DNA of 64,000 bases from Bacteriovorax sp037444575 (GTDB lineage: Bacteria > Bdellovibrionota > Bacteriovoracia > Bacteriovoracales > Bacteriovoracaceae). The position numbers and the translations under genes were made by a program. Location: NCBI GenBank assembly GCA_037444575.1, contig JBBIME010000003.1, positions 62,001 to 126,000 of the forward strand, in the 5' to 3' direction. Under the pieces are notes generated by a model that ran no database searches, was not told the origin of the DNA, and was given only the letters and a program-made list of their open reading frames with translations. Shown piece by piece: positions 42,764 to 51,795 of the stretch; the first letter of the stretch is position 1; each line of letters starts with the position of its first letter.

Positions 42764-43219
42764 CTAATTTTTTAAACCAATAATCGTCTTAAACTCTTTT
42801 TCCGTCACTGGATTAATCGATAGTCTCGATCCTTTTTGTACAAGTGGCATATTAGATAATGCTTTCTCTGCTTTTAATGCTGAAAGAGTGATGACCTCAT
42901 CAAATTTTTCTACAAACTCTACTTCTACCATAAACCATCTTGGATTATCTTTAGTAGCTTTTGGATCGTAATATTCGCTTTTACTATCAAATTGGGAAGG
43001 GTCTGGGTGTGATTCTTTTGAAACGCGAGCAAGACCCGCGACTCCTGGAACTTCACAACTTGAATGGTAAAAAAGAACCATGTTACCAATCTTCATTTCA
43101 TCGCGCATGAAATTTCTTGCTTGATAATTTCTCACTCCATCCCAACCGGATTTTTTTTTTGCTTTTAAATTATCAATTGAGAAAACATCGGGTTCACTTT
43201 TCATTAACCAGTATTTCAT
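42764..43219 (-). CDS. EVE-domain protein
   Basis: 151 residues from the ATG at 43219. KYWLMKSEPDVFSIDNL, WDGVRNYQARNFMRDEMKIG, and NMVLFYHSS are hallmarks of the EVE (thymocyte nuclear protein 1/YkqA) family, a PUA-like fold that binds modified cytosines. Normal length. It overlaps the tail of the upstream hydrolase region by a few bases of leader and is probably in that operon. Confidence 0.88.
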   Translation of the reverse strand: MKYWLMKSEPDVFSIDNLKAKKKSGWDGVRNYQARNFMRDEMKIGNMVLFYHSSCEVPGVAGLARVSKESHPDPSQFDSKSEYYDPKATKDNPRWFMVEVEFVEKFDEVITLSALKAEKALSNMPLVQKGSRLSINPVTEKEFKTIIGLKN

Positions 43220-43224
43220 TGTTT

Positions 43225-44241
43225 TTAGTTCCATTTACAATTAGATTTTGGGTTAAATACTTTCTCAAACTCACAATCCGTGGCCTTAAAGACTCGGTCT
43301 GAACTAACAATTCGTACATGATTATATGTACCATCCGAACTTAAATCACTTGTATTATATGGAGTCGCAAGAATATTTAAGTCGGCATTTACAACTGGCT
43401 TTCCTCTAAGTTGAAATCCGGGCAATGAATCTATATCAGTGTTTTGATAAATATTTACAAATCTTTTAGTGTTCTCATTTCTCTCTCCAATAGTATCTTT
43501 GATTTTATGAGTTGGATAAAATATTGTTTGAACAATAGGGTCTATAGAAAAAGCTAAATCAATGCTTATACCATAATCTGTAACTCGATTTTGGAAATCG
43601 ATAGTCATCGCGCCACCATTGCTGTAACCCATCACCATCCATTTTGTATTAATTTTTTCCTCACGGATACTATTTAACACATCAAGGTAATATTTTGTTT
43701 CTTTCGCACAACTGGTCGCTGATGAAAATCCGACTGAATTTTTAAATCCTGAAGCTGAATGATAGTGAAGCTCAATTTTATCTTTGTTTTTGGCAAGAGT
43801 GTGATTTGAATAAATCATCATTTTGATTAAAGCAGAAAGACCATTAGCATTTCCCATTCCCAGTTCAACCCCTTCTGTTCCATCAATGTTAATAGGGGAT
43901 AAGCGAACATGCGCTAAACCGGCATTGTAGTCGGCCGCTCCATCAAAGAAGAACAAAATATATTCAGGAGCATTGATCTCATTAATTTGCTCATTAGTGA
44001 TTGCATCCTTCTTAACTTGGTATCCATTACATAAAGTTTGATACATATTTTCAATCCATGGAGTATCGTAGCGGCAAACCTCTGTGTAACTAAATTTGTT
44101 ATCGATAGAAATTTTAGAGATCTGTCTGTTTTGATGAGCGACCTCGCAATACTTCTTTAAGATTTTTTTGTTATCTTCCAAAGCGTTTGCTACCGATAAG
44201 GTCGATAGTAATACAAGTGTAGTTATTAGTAGTTTGCTCAT
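43225..44241 (-). CDS. Secreted alpha/beta-hydrolase-like protein
   Basis: 338 residues from the ATG at 44241 (GGAG upstream), signal peptide (1-20). The nucleophile elbow reads MGYSNGGAMT (Ser at about 213), and SIDPIVQ follows as a possible acid strand. His would be in TYNHVRIV near the C-terminus. A secreted esterase or lipase is plausible. It starts 32 bases after the upstream amidase-like gene and both probably form an operon. Confidence 0.65.
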   Translation of the reverse strand: MSKLLITTLVLLSTLSVANALEDNKKILKKYCEVAHQNRQISKISIDNKFSYTEVCRYDTPWIENMYQTLCNGYQVKKDAITNEQINEINAPEYILFFFDGAADYNAGLAHVRLSPINIDGTEGVELGMGNANGLSALIKMMIYSNHTLAKNKDKIELHYHSASGFKNSVGFSSATSCAKETKYYLDVLNSIREEKINTKWMVMGYSNGGAMTIDFQNRVTDYGISIDLAFSIDPIVQTIFYPTHKIKDTIGERNENTKRFVNIYQNTDIDSLPGFQLRGKPVVNADLNILATPYNTSDLSSDGTYNHVRIVSSDRVFKATDCEFEKVFNPKSNCKWN

Positions 44242-44273
44242 TTTTCGCTCCATATATCTCAAGTATATTTTTA

Positions 44274-45308
44274 TTATTCACATTTATGATTTAATGCCGA
44301 AAATGCTTTTACAGCTTTTTTTACCATGTTAGAAACACCTTTGACTGATGACAATAAAGTGTCATCGATATCACTTGTGTATTCCTCTAGGTGTGACTGG
44401 ACGTCGCCATCAAAATCACTGTTCATATTAACCACAAGTTCTTTTTTATCTTTCTTGCAATCTAATTCATAATCCTTAATGTTTACGTGTTTAATTTTTT
44501 GATTGGCGTTTGTTCTAAACCAAACTTCTCCTGCTTTTAAATTGTAAACAATTTGCCATTTCGACCATGATCCCTGTTTTACAATTTCAAGGCCCTCAAA
44601 GGATTTTTTTACTAAATCTTCTTTTGTATTAAGACTAGCGATATCAAAGATTGAACTTAAATCACTTGATGAATTTCTAAATGTACTGCCATCTTTTCTA
44701 AGTTTGTTATCGAGCATTTCCTGATAGATTGAATTTTGTAAAATTCTCTCAGTTTCTTTTTCCATTTTTGTTATTACTAATTTTTGATTCAAATATTCAA
44801 TAACAGCGCATTGATTGCTTGTATCGCAAATCATGTAATGAACAGGGGCCATGATGGGAATAATATCAACTTCTTTAATCTGGTTGATAGCTTCGTCAGT
44901 AGTTGATGCTGTATCAAGTACATATTGAATGATCTGTGATTCATTTACCGGGTCATTTTCATTTTTTTGTGGGTAGATGGTTTCATCAAGCCACATGATC
45001 TCCATGTTAAGACCTTTCTCATTTACTCCGCCAAATGGGAAATCACGACTTGCTTGATTAAAAGTAATACTTCCATATTTTGAGACCCAGCTTTTTCCAG
45101 GAACTGGAGATGGAACCAGACTTCTTTTTGAAATATTTTTTTTATTAATAAAAAGATACCCATTGCCATTTGAGAAATCGAAGCTTTTTAGAACATAAGT
45201 ATTTTGATCTGCAGTTTGATAAGAGATCGTTGAGCATGGAAATATTTGTGATGATGCCAATAAAAAGCTTAGTGAAAAGAATTTTATGTACTTATTCATC
45301 TCAATCAT
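44274..45308 (-). CDS. Secreted linear-amide C-N hydrolase (choloylglycine hydrolase family)
   Basis: About 344 residues. The signal peptide ends just before FPCSTISY; Cys25 would become the N-terminal nucleophile of this Ntn-hydrolase. Asp and Asn in LKSFDFSNGNG and FPFGGVNEKGLNMEIMW match conserved positions of penicillin V acylase/bile-salt hydrolases. Likely cleaves amide bonds of acylated amino acids, homoserine lactones or similar. The ATG at 45308 has AGAGG seven bases upstream; 45314 and 45299 are alternatives. A perfect palindrome lies in the leader. Confidence 0.82.
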   Translation of the reverse strand: MIEMNKYIKFFSLSFLLASSQIFPCSTISYQTADQNTYVLKSFDFSNGNGYLFINKKNISKRSLVPSPVPGKSWVSKYGSITFNQASRDFPFGGVNEKGLNMEIMWLDETIYPQKNENDPVNESQIIQYVLDTASTTDEAINQIKEVDIIPIMAPVHYMICDTSNQCAVIEYLNQKLVITKMEKETERILQNSIYQEMLDNKLRKDGSTFRNSSSDLSSIFDIASLNTKEDLVKKSFEGLEIVKQGSWSKWQIVYNLKAGEVWFRTNANQKIKHVNIKDYELDCKKDKKELVVNMNSDFDGDVQSHLEEYTSDIDDTLLSSVKGVSNMVKKAVKAFSALNHKCE

Positions 45309-45318
45309 GAGCATGCCT

Positions 45319-45332
45319 CTTGTACGTACAAG
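45319..45332. promoter_or_regulatory. Palindrome upstream of the amidase gene
   Basis: CTTGTACGTACAAG is a perfect 14-base palindrome 11 bases before the start codon; TTGTACATGTTAACAA, 22 bases further upstream, contains another TTGTAC half. It looks like a repressor site, regulator unknown. Confidence 0.4.
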
Positions 45333-45426
45333 TGTCTAAACTTTGTACATGTTAACAAAAACATAATTAGTGATAATTATGTCAGTTCTGTCTATCTTGA
45401 GGGTATAAGTACAAGAATAATGCCAA

Positions 45427-45939
45427 CTATGAAGCTAGTTTTGTAGGGAAGAAGTTCCACCATTCTACTGGATCATCTTCGAGGAGACGAAGACATAATT
45501 CAGGAGACCAGCGTGGTTTTTTAGGAGTTTTTAAAAGCTTCATGCCTGAAGCTTTGAGAGTCTTTGAACCTTTCTTAGTATTGCAAGGCTTACAGCAGGT
45601 CACAACGTTTTCCCAACTAGTAGCACCGTTTTGAGAAACAGGGACAACGTGATCAAATGTTAACTCGTTTACTGGAAGTCTAGTCGAGCAGTACTGGCAT
45701 TGGAATTGATCGCGATAAAAAACATTCATGCGAGTGAATTTTACATTTTGAGAGAGCTTATGAGTTTGAAAAAGTCTTAGAACCTTAGGGAGTTTATAGG
45801 ACGTTGAGACTGTACGAATGAGCTTGTCATCATAATGGTCGACCACTTCGGCCCGATCGGTCAGGTATAGTATCATGGCCTTCTGCCAAGAAATTATTTT
45901 GACCGGAAAATAGTTGCAGTCTAAGAGCAACGTTCTCAT
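45427..45939 (-). CDS. HNH-endonuclease domain protein
   Basis: 170 residues, no signal peptide. A structural zinc pair (CQYC, CCKPC) frames the HNH core (LTFDHVVPVSQNGATSWEN, NVVTCCKPCN). The N-terminal MRTLLLDCNYFPVKIISWQKA is typical of a widespread single-domain HNH family of unknown biological role in genomes of all types. It follows the hydrolase gene by 21 bases and is the last gene of the prfC operon. Confidence 0.87.
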   Translation of the reverse strand: MRTLLLDCNYFPVKIISWQKAMILYLTDRAEVVDHYDDKLIRTVSTSYKLPKVLRLFQTHKLSQNVKFTRMNVFYRDQFQCQYCSTRLPVNELTFDHVVPVSQNGATSWENVVTCCKPCNTKKGSKTLKASGMKLLKTPKKPRWSPELCLRLLEDDPVEWWNFFPTKLAS

Positions 45940-45960
45940 CTGTACTAGTATAGCATAGAT

Positions 45961-46707
45961 TTACAAAGAGAAATGCGCAGTTAGATTTTTTAATATTTTT
46001 TGCCACATAGGCTGCCCACAACTGTTCTCATCGATCATCAAGTGGTGGTATTTTTTAGGAAGTTGACTCTCGCGATTGGATATCTCGAGGGTACTCCAAT
46101 ATGAATTTGAAGAGGCAAATTTTGTCAATTCACTGCTATCGACAAGCTCGTCTTTGGGGTTTTGAATGACAAGTGTGGGGAGATAGAAGTCGTTTTCTTT
46201 GATCTCTTTTTGAAGTTCATGCATCTTTTTATATTCAAGAAGAGTTGTCACTTCACGAGAGCGATAATCAGGTAGATTAAAACTAGGAAGAGCGCTCTTT
46301 GGAAATAGATAAAAAAGAAGAGAGGGGATTCTTGTATATAATCTGGTATGAGACGCCGGAGCAAACAGGGACAATTTTTTTATCTGATGATGAGGATGAG
46401 TGGCCAAGAAATGCATACCCATCAACGCTCCTAGAGAGTAGCCCACAAAATAAAGAGGGCGCTCTAAAATTTGAGCATGCTCTAAAGCTTCATCGTAACC
46501 GTTGTTAAATTTTTCTTCCCATCGATCTGGATTATCTCCAAGAGAAATTCTTAAAACATCACATTTTTTAGAATTAAAGAACGAGGCCAGTTGATCCATT
46601 TTAGAAGGTTTTAAATTAAGCCCATGAGCAAGAAGCACGACCGCCTGGGTATCCTCTTTAAATTCTGTGTAAAACCATTTTGATTTTTCTTCAGTATTAC
46701 TCGCCAT
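45961..46707 (-). CDS. Cytoplasmic alpha/beta hydrolase
   Basis: 248 residues. AVVLLAHGLNL is the oxyanion strand, VGYSLGALMG the nucleophile elbow (Ser about 112), VIQNPKDELVDSSEL the acid region and KYHHLMID the catalytic His. No signal peptide. Esterase or lysophospholipase-like; substrate unknown. Directly abuts the DEAD-box helicase gene with no gap. Confidence 0.82.
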   Translation of the reverse strand: MASNTEEKSKWFYTEFKEDTQAVVLLAHGLNLKPSKMDQLASFFNSKKCDVLRISLGDNPDRWEEKFNNGYDEALEHAQILERPLYFVGYSLGALMGMHFLATHPHHQIKKLSLFAPASHTRLYTRIPSLLFYLFPKSALPSFNLPDYRSREVTTLLEYKKMHELQKEIKENDFYLPTLVIQNPKDELVDSSELTKFASSNSYWSTLEISNRESQLPKKYHHLMIDENSCGQPMWQKILKNLTAHFSL

Positions 46708-47862
46708 TTAAAAAATCTTGATTTGTTTTTTTTCTAATTTTAACTGGTAATTAAATTCTTTTAACTTTGAAGCCTTCCAACTTCTATCATTCATTATTTT
46801 TGAAAGTTGAAATTCTTCGTCTGGTGTATAGAGAGTAATGGCCTCACCGGATTTTTCATGTCTTGCCGTTCGTCCGATTCTATGGACGTATGATTCGAGA
46901 CTTTCTGGTGGATTAAAATTGATTACATGAGTGACGTGTGGAATATCAATTCCTCTTGAAGCTACATCTGTGGCCACTAAGATCACGGCCTTTTTAAGTT
47001 TTAGAGCATCGAGTGCTTTTTTTCTTTGATGAGTCGTCATATCTCCTTGGAGAGTTACGGCTTCATACTTATCATCTTTTAAAGCAATGCCTAATCCTTG
47101 GGCCTCTTCTTTGGTACGAGTAAATATCAGGCAAGATTTAATCTTTTTATGTTTTAGTATAAAACGAAGAAAGGGATATTTGAGTTCAGGAGAGATTGGA
47201 CAAAATAACTCACTAATCGTTTCTTTTGGTGCTGTATTTTGAAGCTGGACTAATTCAGATTCAGGTAAAAAAGATTTAGCAAGTTCTTGAACCTCTGGAG
47301 CAAGGGTTGCTGAAAAAAGTAATGTCTGTTTTCGGTTAACACAAGCATTGATTGCAACTGTTAGTGCTGGCAAGAAGCCCATATCCATTAATTGATCTGC
47401 TTCGTCTAATACGAGGTAGTCAATCCCGCTTAGGTCAATTGTGTTTTTTTCGATGTGATCTTTTAATCTTCCAGGACACGCGACAATGATATGAACGCCT
47501 TTTTTTAAATCCAGCGTCTGTTCACTAAAGCTTTTTCCTCCGTAGAGACTCATACTGATGAGATTAGTGTATCTGGCCACTTTTTTTACAACGGAAAGGA
47601 TTTGTTCAGAGAGCTCTTTCGTTGGAGTAATAATTAAAACTTTTGTAGGACGCTTAGGAAGTCCGACTATTTTATCTAATATGGGAAGAACATAGCTTAA
47701 TGTTTTTCCACTTCCCGTTTCAGAAATACCAATGACATTTTTTCCATCCACTATGAGCGGAATACACTTAGATTGTATCTCCGTAAAATTTGAGATTTTT
47801 AAATCTTCCCCTAGGGCCTTTTGAATGGGAGTCGAAAATTGAATATTTTGCAAGTCTTCCAT
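46708..47862 (-). CDS. DEAD-box RNA helicase (RhlE/DbpA-like)
   Basis: 384 residues, compact RecA-like pair with Q motif (ITNFTEIQSK), Walker A SETGSGKT, DEAD in VLDEADQLMD, SAT, and HRIGRTAR. The C-terminal extension is only about 25 residues and lacks an RNA-binding domain, so RhlE-type rather than DbpA. Role: ATP-dependent RNA or ribosome-assembly unwinding. Second or third gene of the prfC operon. Confidence 0.92.
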   Translation of the reverse strand: MEDLQNIQFSTPIQKALGEDLKISNFTEIQSKCIPLIVDGKNVIGISETGSGKTLSYVLPILDKIVGLPKRPTKVLIITPTKELSEQILSVVKKVARYTNLISMSLYGGKSFSEQTLDLKKGVHIIVACPGRLKDHIEKNTIDLSGIDYLVLDEADQLMDMGFLPALTVAINACVNRKQTLLFSATLAPEVQELAKSFLPESELVQLQNTAPKETISELFCPISPELKYPFLRFILKHKKIKSCLIFTRTKEEAQGLGIALKDDKYEAVTLQGDMTTHQRKKALDALKLKKAVILVATDVASRGIDIPHVTHVINFNPPESLESYVHRIGRTARHEKSGEAITLYTPDEEFQLSKIMNDRSWKASKLKEFNYQLKLEKKQIKIF

Positions 47863-47864
47863 GT

Positions 47865-48380
47865 TTATCTTCGATGGTTTCTTTTTTCTAGTTTTATAAC
47901 ATCTTCCAGGCTTTGATTGTGGAATCGAATGCAGTAGTCACCAAGTTTTAACGTAATGTCCGCATTGATTTTTTTGTGAATCCCAAAGGCCTCAAAAGAG
48001 TATTGAGGATAACGGTCAATAATTTTTTGAAGTGGATCCTTCGTTACAAATTCCACATGCTCAAGCCCGTTTGAATAAGAATGACTTGATTTAGGACTTG
48101 GGAGTTCAATTAGATATATTTTTCTATTTTTATAAACGATTGGTTCATAAAGCTTATACGTAGAAATGAGTCTTCCATTGACCATTGATTCGATGAGGAG
48201 TTCTCCTAAATGAGCCAGCTCTTCTTTTTTTGTTTTATAGAGTTCAATGGATTCAACTCTGTAACAAATATGATCGAGTTCATATTTATCGACATTTAAT
48301 TCAATATCATCAATCTTGCTGAAGAGATCTTCTAGGAAAACAATCGGGTCACCAATAACGTCACTTAAGCTTTTTTTCAT
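47865..48380 (-). CDS. YecM-like VOC-fold protein
   Basis: 171 residues. YELDHICYRVES, YLIELPSPKSSHSYSNGLEHVEFV and IRFHNQSLEDVI give the conserved His/Glu metal positions of the YecM/DUF2461-like VOC family. Function not known. It overlaps the prfC stop by one base (TAATG), so it is translationally coupled. Confidence 0.8.
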   Translation of the reverse strand: MKKSLSDVIGDPIVFLEDLFSKIDDIELNVDKYELDHICYRVESIELYKTKKEELAHLGELLIESMVNGRLISTYKLYEPIVYKNRKIYLIELPSPKSSHSYSNGLEHVEFVTKDPLQKIIDRYPQYSFEAFGIHKKINADITLKLGDYCIRFHNQSLEDVIKLEKRNHRR

Positions 48381-49990
48381 TATTTATAATCCGAGTTTTT
48401 ATAGAATGTGACAGTAGGATTTTTTTCCATAACAAGTTTTAAATCCCATTCAGATCGAACTGAAAAACAAAGACGTTTTTTGTGATCGTACACAACGTTT
48501 GAGCTGTTGTTTGAAATAAATTTATCCTGGTCTTTTTCATTTTCAAATTTAAGCCATCGAACACCAACGAAGGGATATCCCTCGTAATCAGCATGAACAT
48601 TGTATTCGTCTTCTAAGCGGTATTTAACAACTTCAAACTGAAGTGCTCCAACGGCACCTAGAATCTTTTCACTCGTAGAGTGGCGGGTAAAGAGCTGAAC
48701 TGTTCCTTCTTCTGAAAGCTGTTGCAGACCTTTTTCAAGTTGTTTTGCTTTCATTGGGTCTTTCAAGATGACTTTATTGAAAATTTCAGGAGCAAAATTT
48801 GGAATACCTGTAAATTGATATTTTGATTTCTCGGTGAATGTATCGCCGATTTGAAATTTTCCTGTGTCGTGAAGACCGATGATATCTCCAGGAAAAGCTT
48901 CTTCAGTTATTTCTCGATCCTGAGCTTGAAACATAAGAGGTGTTGCAATCTTTAATTCTTTATCAGATCTAACGTGATAAATTTTTTGATTGCGGGAAAA
49001 TTTTCCTGTGCACACGCGAAGAAAAGCGATGCGATCGCGATGTTTTTTATCCATGTTGGCCTGGATTTTAAAAATAAAACCAGTGAACTCTGCAGTTGTT
49101 TCTGGATCAAGAATAACTGTTTTAGAATCTGATCCAAAAGGTGGAAGAGCTACTTCTCTTGGTTTTGGCCCTGGAGCTGCTTGCGCGATCATATCAAGCG
49201 TTTCTTTAACGCCGAAGTTATTGAGTGCTGAACCAAAAAAGACTGGCGTCTGAATGCCCGCTAAAAATTCTTCAGTACTAAATTCGCCAATTAAAGTATC
49301 AACGAGTTCTAGCTCTTCTTTAAGAGTTGCCAATAGATTAGATCCAATAAAGTTAACGACTGCCTCTGAATCTAAATTACTGGCATCTATTATAATTGGA
49401 TTGAATGGATCCTTAGCATCTTTGAAACTCATGATTTGTTTTGTGCGAAGATCGTAGACTCCTTTGAAGTCTACACCTGAACCTATAGGCCAGGTCATTG
49501 GCACACATTGAATATTTAAAATTTTCTCGATGTTCTCCAGTAGGGCAAAAGGGTCCATTGCCTCGCGGTCATATTTGTTCATAAATGCCACGATTGGAGT
49601 GTCTCTCATTCGACAAACTTCCATCAATTTTATTGTCTGTGCCTCAACCCCTTTAGCTGAGTCAATCATCATGAGAACGGACTCAACAGCGGTCAGTGTT
49701 CGGTATGTATCCTCTGAGAAGTCTTTGTGTCCTGGAGTATCGAGAAGGTGCATTGCTCGATCTGCGTAAGGAAAACTCATAACAGAAGAACTGATGGAAA
49801 TTCCTCTTTCTTTTTCCAGCTCCATCCAGTCAGACTTTGCGTAGTTTCCATCCTTGGCCTTGACCTTGCCAGTATCACGTATGACTTGACCAAACCATAA
49901 TAGTTTTTCTGTCATGGTGGTCTTCCCGGCATCGGGGTGAGAGATGATTGCAAATGTGCAGCGCTTAGCATTTTGAGCAGTGTCGAGCAT
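48380..49990 (-). CDS. prfC: Peptide chain release factor 3
   Basis: 536 residues, usual RF3 length. GTPase motifs ISHPDAGKTTMTEKLL (P-loop), ERGISISSSV (switch I), DTPGHKDF (switch II), NKYDR (NKxD) are intact, followed by the EF-G-like domain II and the RF3 C-terminal domain. Role: GTP-dependent recycling of RF1/RF2 at termination. Heads a five-gene operon running left (yecM-like, helicase, hydrolase, HNH). Confidence 0.95.
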   Translation of the reverse strand: MLDTAQNAKRCTFAIISHPDAGKTTMTEKLLWFGQVIRDTGKVKAKDGNYAKSDWMELEKERGISISSSVMSFPYADRAMHLLDTPGHKDFSEDTYRTLTAVESVLMMIDSAKGVEAQTIKLMEVCRMRDTPIVAFMNKYDREAMDPFALLENIEKILNIQCVPMTWPIGSGVDFKGVYDLRTKQIMSFKDAKDPFNPIIIDASNLDSEAVVNFIGSNLLATLKEELELVDTLIGEFSTEEFLAGIQTPVFFGSALNNFGVKETLDMIAQAAPGPKPREVALPPFGSDSKTVILDPETTAEFTGFIFKIQANMDKKHRDRIAFLRVCTGKFSRNQKIYHVRSDKELKIATPLMFQAQDREITEEAFPGDIIGLHDTGKFQIGDTFTEKSKYQFTGIPNFAPEIFNKVILKDPMKAKQLEKGLQQLSEEGTVQLFTRHSTSEKILGAVGALQFEVVKYRLEDEYNVHADYEGYPFVGVRWLKFENEKDQDKFISNNSSNVVYDHKKRLCFSVRSEWDLKLVMEKNPTVTFYKNSDYK

Positions 49991-50172
49991 AGAGATTTTG
50001 TCCTGATTTTATTGAGGTAAATACGACAAAATCTATCAGACAAAAGGGCAAAATGCAGCAAAATTTTCCCGTCCATTTCCATAGGGTTTAGTTGGACGTG
50101 TATAATTTTAAAATAAGTGCCTATAAATCCGAAAAGTTCATCATAAATTAATGAACTAAACAGGGTGCAGCT

Positions 50173-51744
50173 ATGAGCAAAAAACTTTTGAGTATTTTAT
50201 TTTTGAGTGCTTTTTCACTCCTAAAAACAACAACTGCTAACGCAAAGTTGATTCAAATTCTTCACACAAATGATACTCATTCTTATTTAGATAGTGTTCA
50301 GCACAATGGTGGATTTGGTGGAGCGGCCCGCCTTAAAAGTCTGATTGATTACTTCAAAAACAAAGCAACAGACGAAGGTATTAAAACAGTTGTCATGGAT
50401 GCTGGGGATTTCATGGAAGGGAATCTCTATTATATGGCCGACAATGGAAGAAAAGTTTTCGATGTTCACAATGAAACGGGTTATGACATTGGGACGATGG
50501 GAAATCATGATTACCTGATGGGTACGCGCGATCTCGATAAAATGTTGGGGGAAATGGATTTAAAATTTTCTCTAATTGCTGCCAATTTAAAAATGCATTC
50601 AGATTTTAGAAATATTCGTGAAAAAATTAAGCCATTCAAAGAAATTGAAATAGATGGAATTAAGATTGGAGTTTTAGGTCTTACAACGAATGAAATTTTT
50701 TATAAGTGGCGTTTTGAAGGAGGACAGATTGCAAATCCTTATAAAACAGCAAAACATTATGAAGATATTTTAAAGAAACGAAAAAATGATTTTATCATTG
50801 CCTTAACTCACATTGGTGTTCTAAACGATATTAAGCTTGCAGAAAGAACAAAATACATCGATCTCATCATCGGAGGTCACTCTCATACAGCTCTTTTTAA
50901 ACCTAGCTATGGTATGAATAAATTAAATCATCCAATTCCAATCGTTCAGGCAGGGATGCATACAGAGTACCTTGGAAAACTTCTTATTGATGTTGAAAAA
51001 GGTCGCCCGTTAAAAATCGTTAAGTATGAGTTAGTTCCTGTTAAGTATGAAGAAAGTGATTCAAAAATTAAAGCAATGGTCGAAGAAGCAAATATTGATC
51101 TAGACACTACTTATGGGAAAGAATGGTTAGATGAAAGAGTTGGATACTCTGATTTAAAACCAAATGATAAGCACGGATCACGCAAGTGGGCCTACTTCAT
51201 CACAGATGCTCTTCGAGAAAAAGCGCAAGCTGATATCGCAATTCATACACCATTTATGAATGGTGAAGATTATCCAGTTGGAAATATCACTCGTCGTGCT
51301 CTTTTTAATTCAATTCCACGAGTCTTTGATTTAACGGAAAAATATGGATGGAGCATCTACACAACAAAAATCAAAGGAATTTGGTTAAAGCTTGCGTTTG
51401 AGGCCCTTACTCATTTTGGACAGCCATTGACCTTTTCAGGAATTAAAATGGACTATAAGAAAACTGAGCATGGGATAAAAATTAAAGAGCTTAAGGTAAA
51501 TGGAAAAGCAATCAATCCATACAAATACTATACTGTCGCTTTTACTGAAGGAATTGTTCGTGGGGCCCAAGGAATCAGTCCATACACATTATCAATTTTA
51601 AGAGCTCCAAAAAATACTAAATTTAAAATTTGGGCGACTTTGGAAGAAACAGTCGCTAAGGCCCGAGGCCTGAGTCTTAGTACGATAAGTGAAGATAACC
51701 GTCAATTGATCATGCCAAATCTAGATGCTGAACTGGTAGAATAG
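50173..51744 (+). CDS. Secreted 5'-nucleotidase/UshA-like metallophosphatase
   Basis: 523 residues with signal peptide (1-24). Calcineurin-type metal sites are clear: HTNDTHSYLD, DAGDFMEGN, GNHDYLMG, LTHIGVL and GGHSHTALF. A 5'-nucleotidase C-terminal domain follows (about 330-500, with the substrate-stacking region). Role: periplasmic or extracellular hydrolysis of nucleotides, useful for a predator that salvages prey nucleic acids (inference). Monocistronic with its own terminator. Confidence 0.92.
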   Translation: MSKKLLSILFLSAFSLLKTTTANAKLIQILHTNDTHSYLDSVQHNGGFGGAARLKSLIDYFKNKATDEGIKTVVMDAGDFMEGNLYYMADNGRKVFDVHNETGYDIGTMGNHDYLMGTRDLDKMLGEMDLKFSLIAANLKMHSDFRNIREKIKPFKEIEIDGIKIGVLGLTTNEIFYKWRFEGGQIANPYKTAKHYEDILKKRKNDFIIALTHIGVLNDIKLAERTKYIDLIIGGHSHTALFKPSYGMNKLNHPIPIVQAGMHTEYLGKLLIDVEKGRPLKIVKYELVPVKYEESDSKIKAMVEEANIDLDTTYGKEWLDERVGYSDLKPNDKHGSRKWAYFITDALREKAQADIAIHTPFMNGEDYPVGNITRRALFNSIPRVFDLTEKYGWSIYTTKIKGIWLKLAFEALTHFGQPLTFSGIKMDYKKTEHGIKIKELKVNGKAINPYKYYTVAFTEGIVRGAQGISPYTLSILRAPKNTKFKIWATLEETVAKARGLSLSTISEDNRQLIMPNLDAELVE

Positions 51745-51753
51745 CTGGTGAAG

Positions 51754-51787
51754 CAAAAAAAGGCCCTCAGAATGAGGGCCTTTTTAT
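51754..51787. terminator. Bidirectional terminator
   Basis: Arms AAAAAGGCCCTCA/TGAGGGCCTTTTT around a 3-base loop between convergent 5'-nucleotidase and gcvP genes. Confidence 0.92.
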
Positions 51788-51795
51788 TTTAGCGC

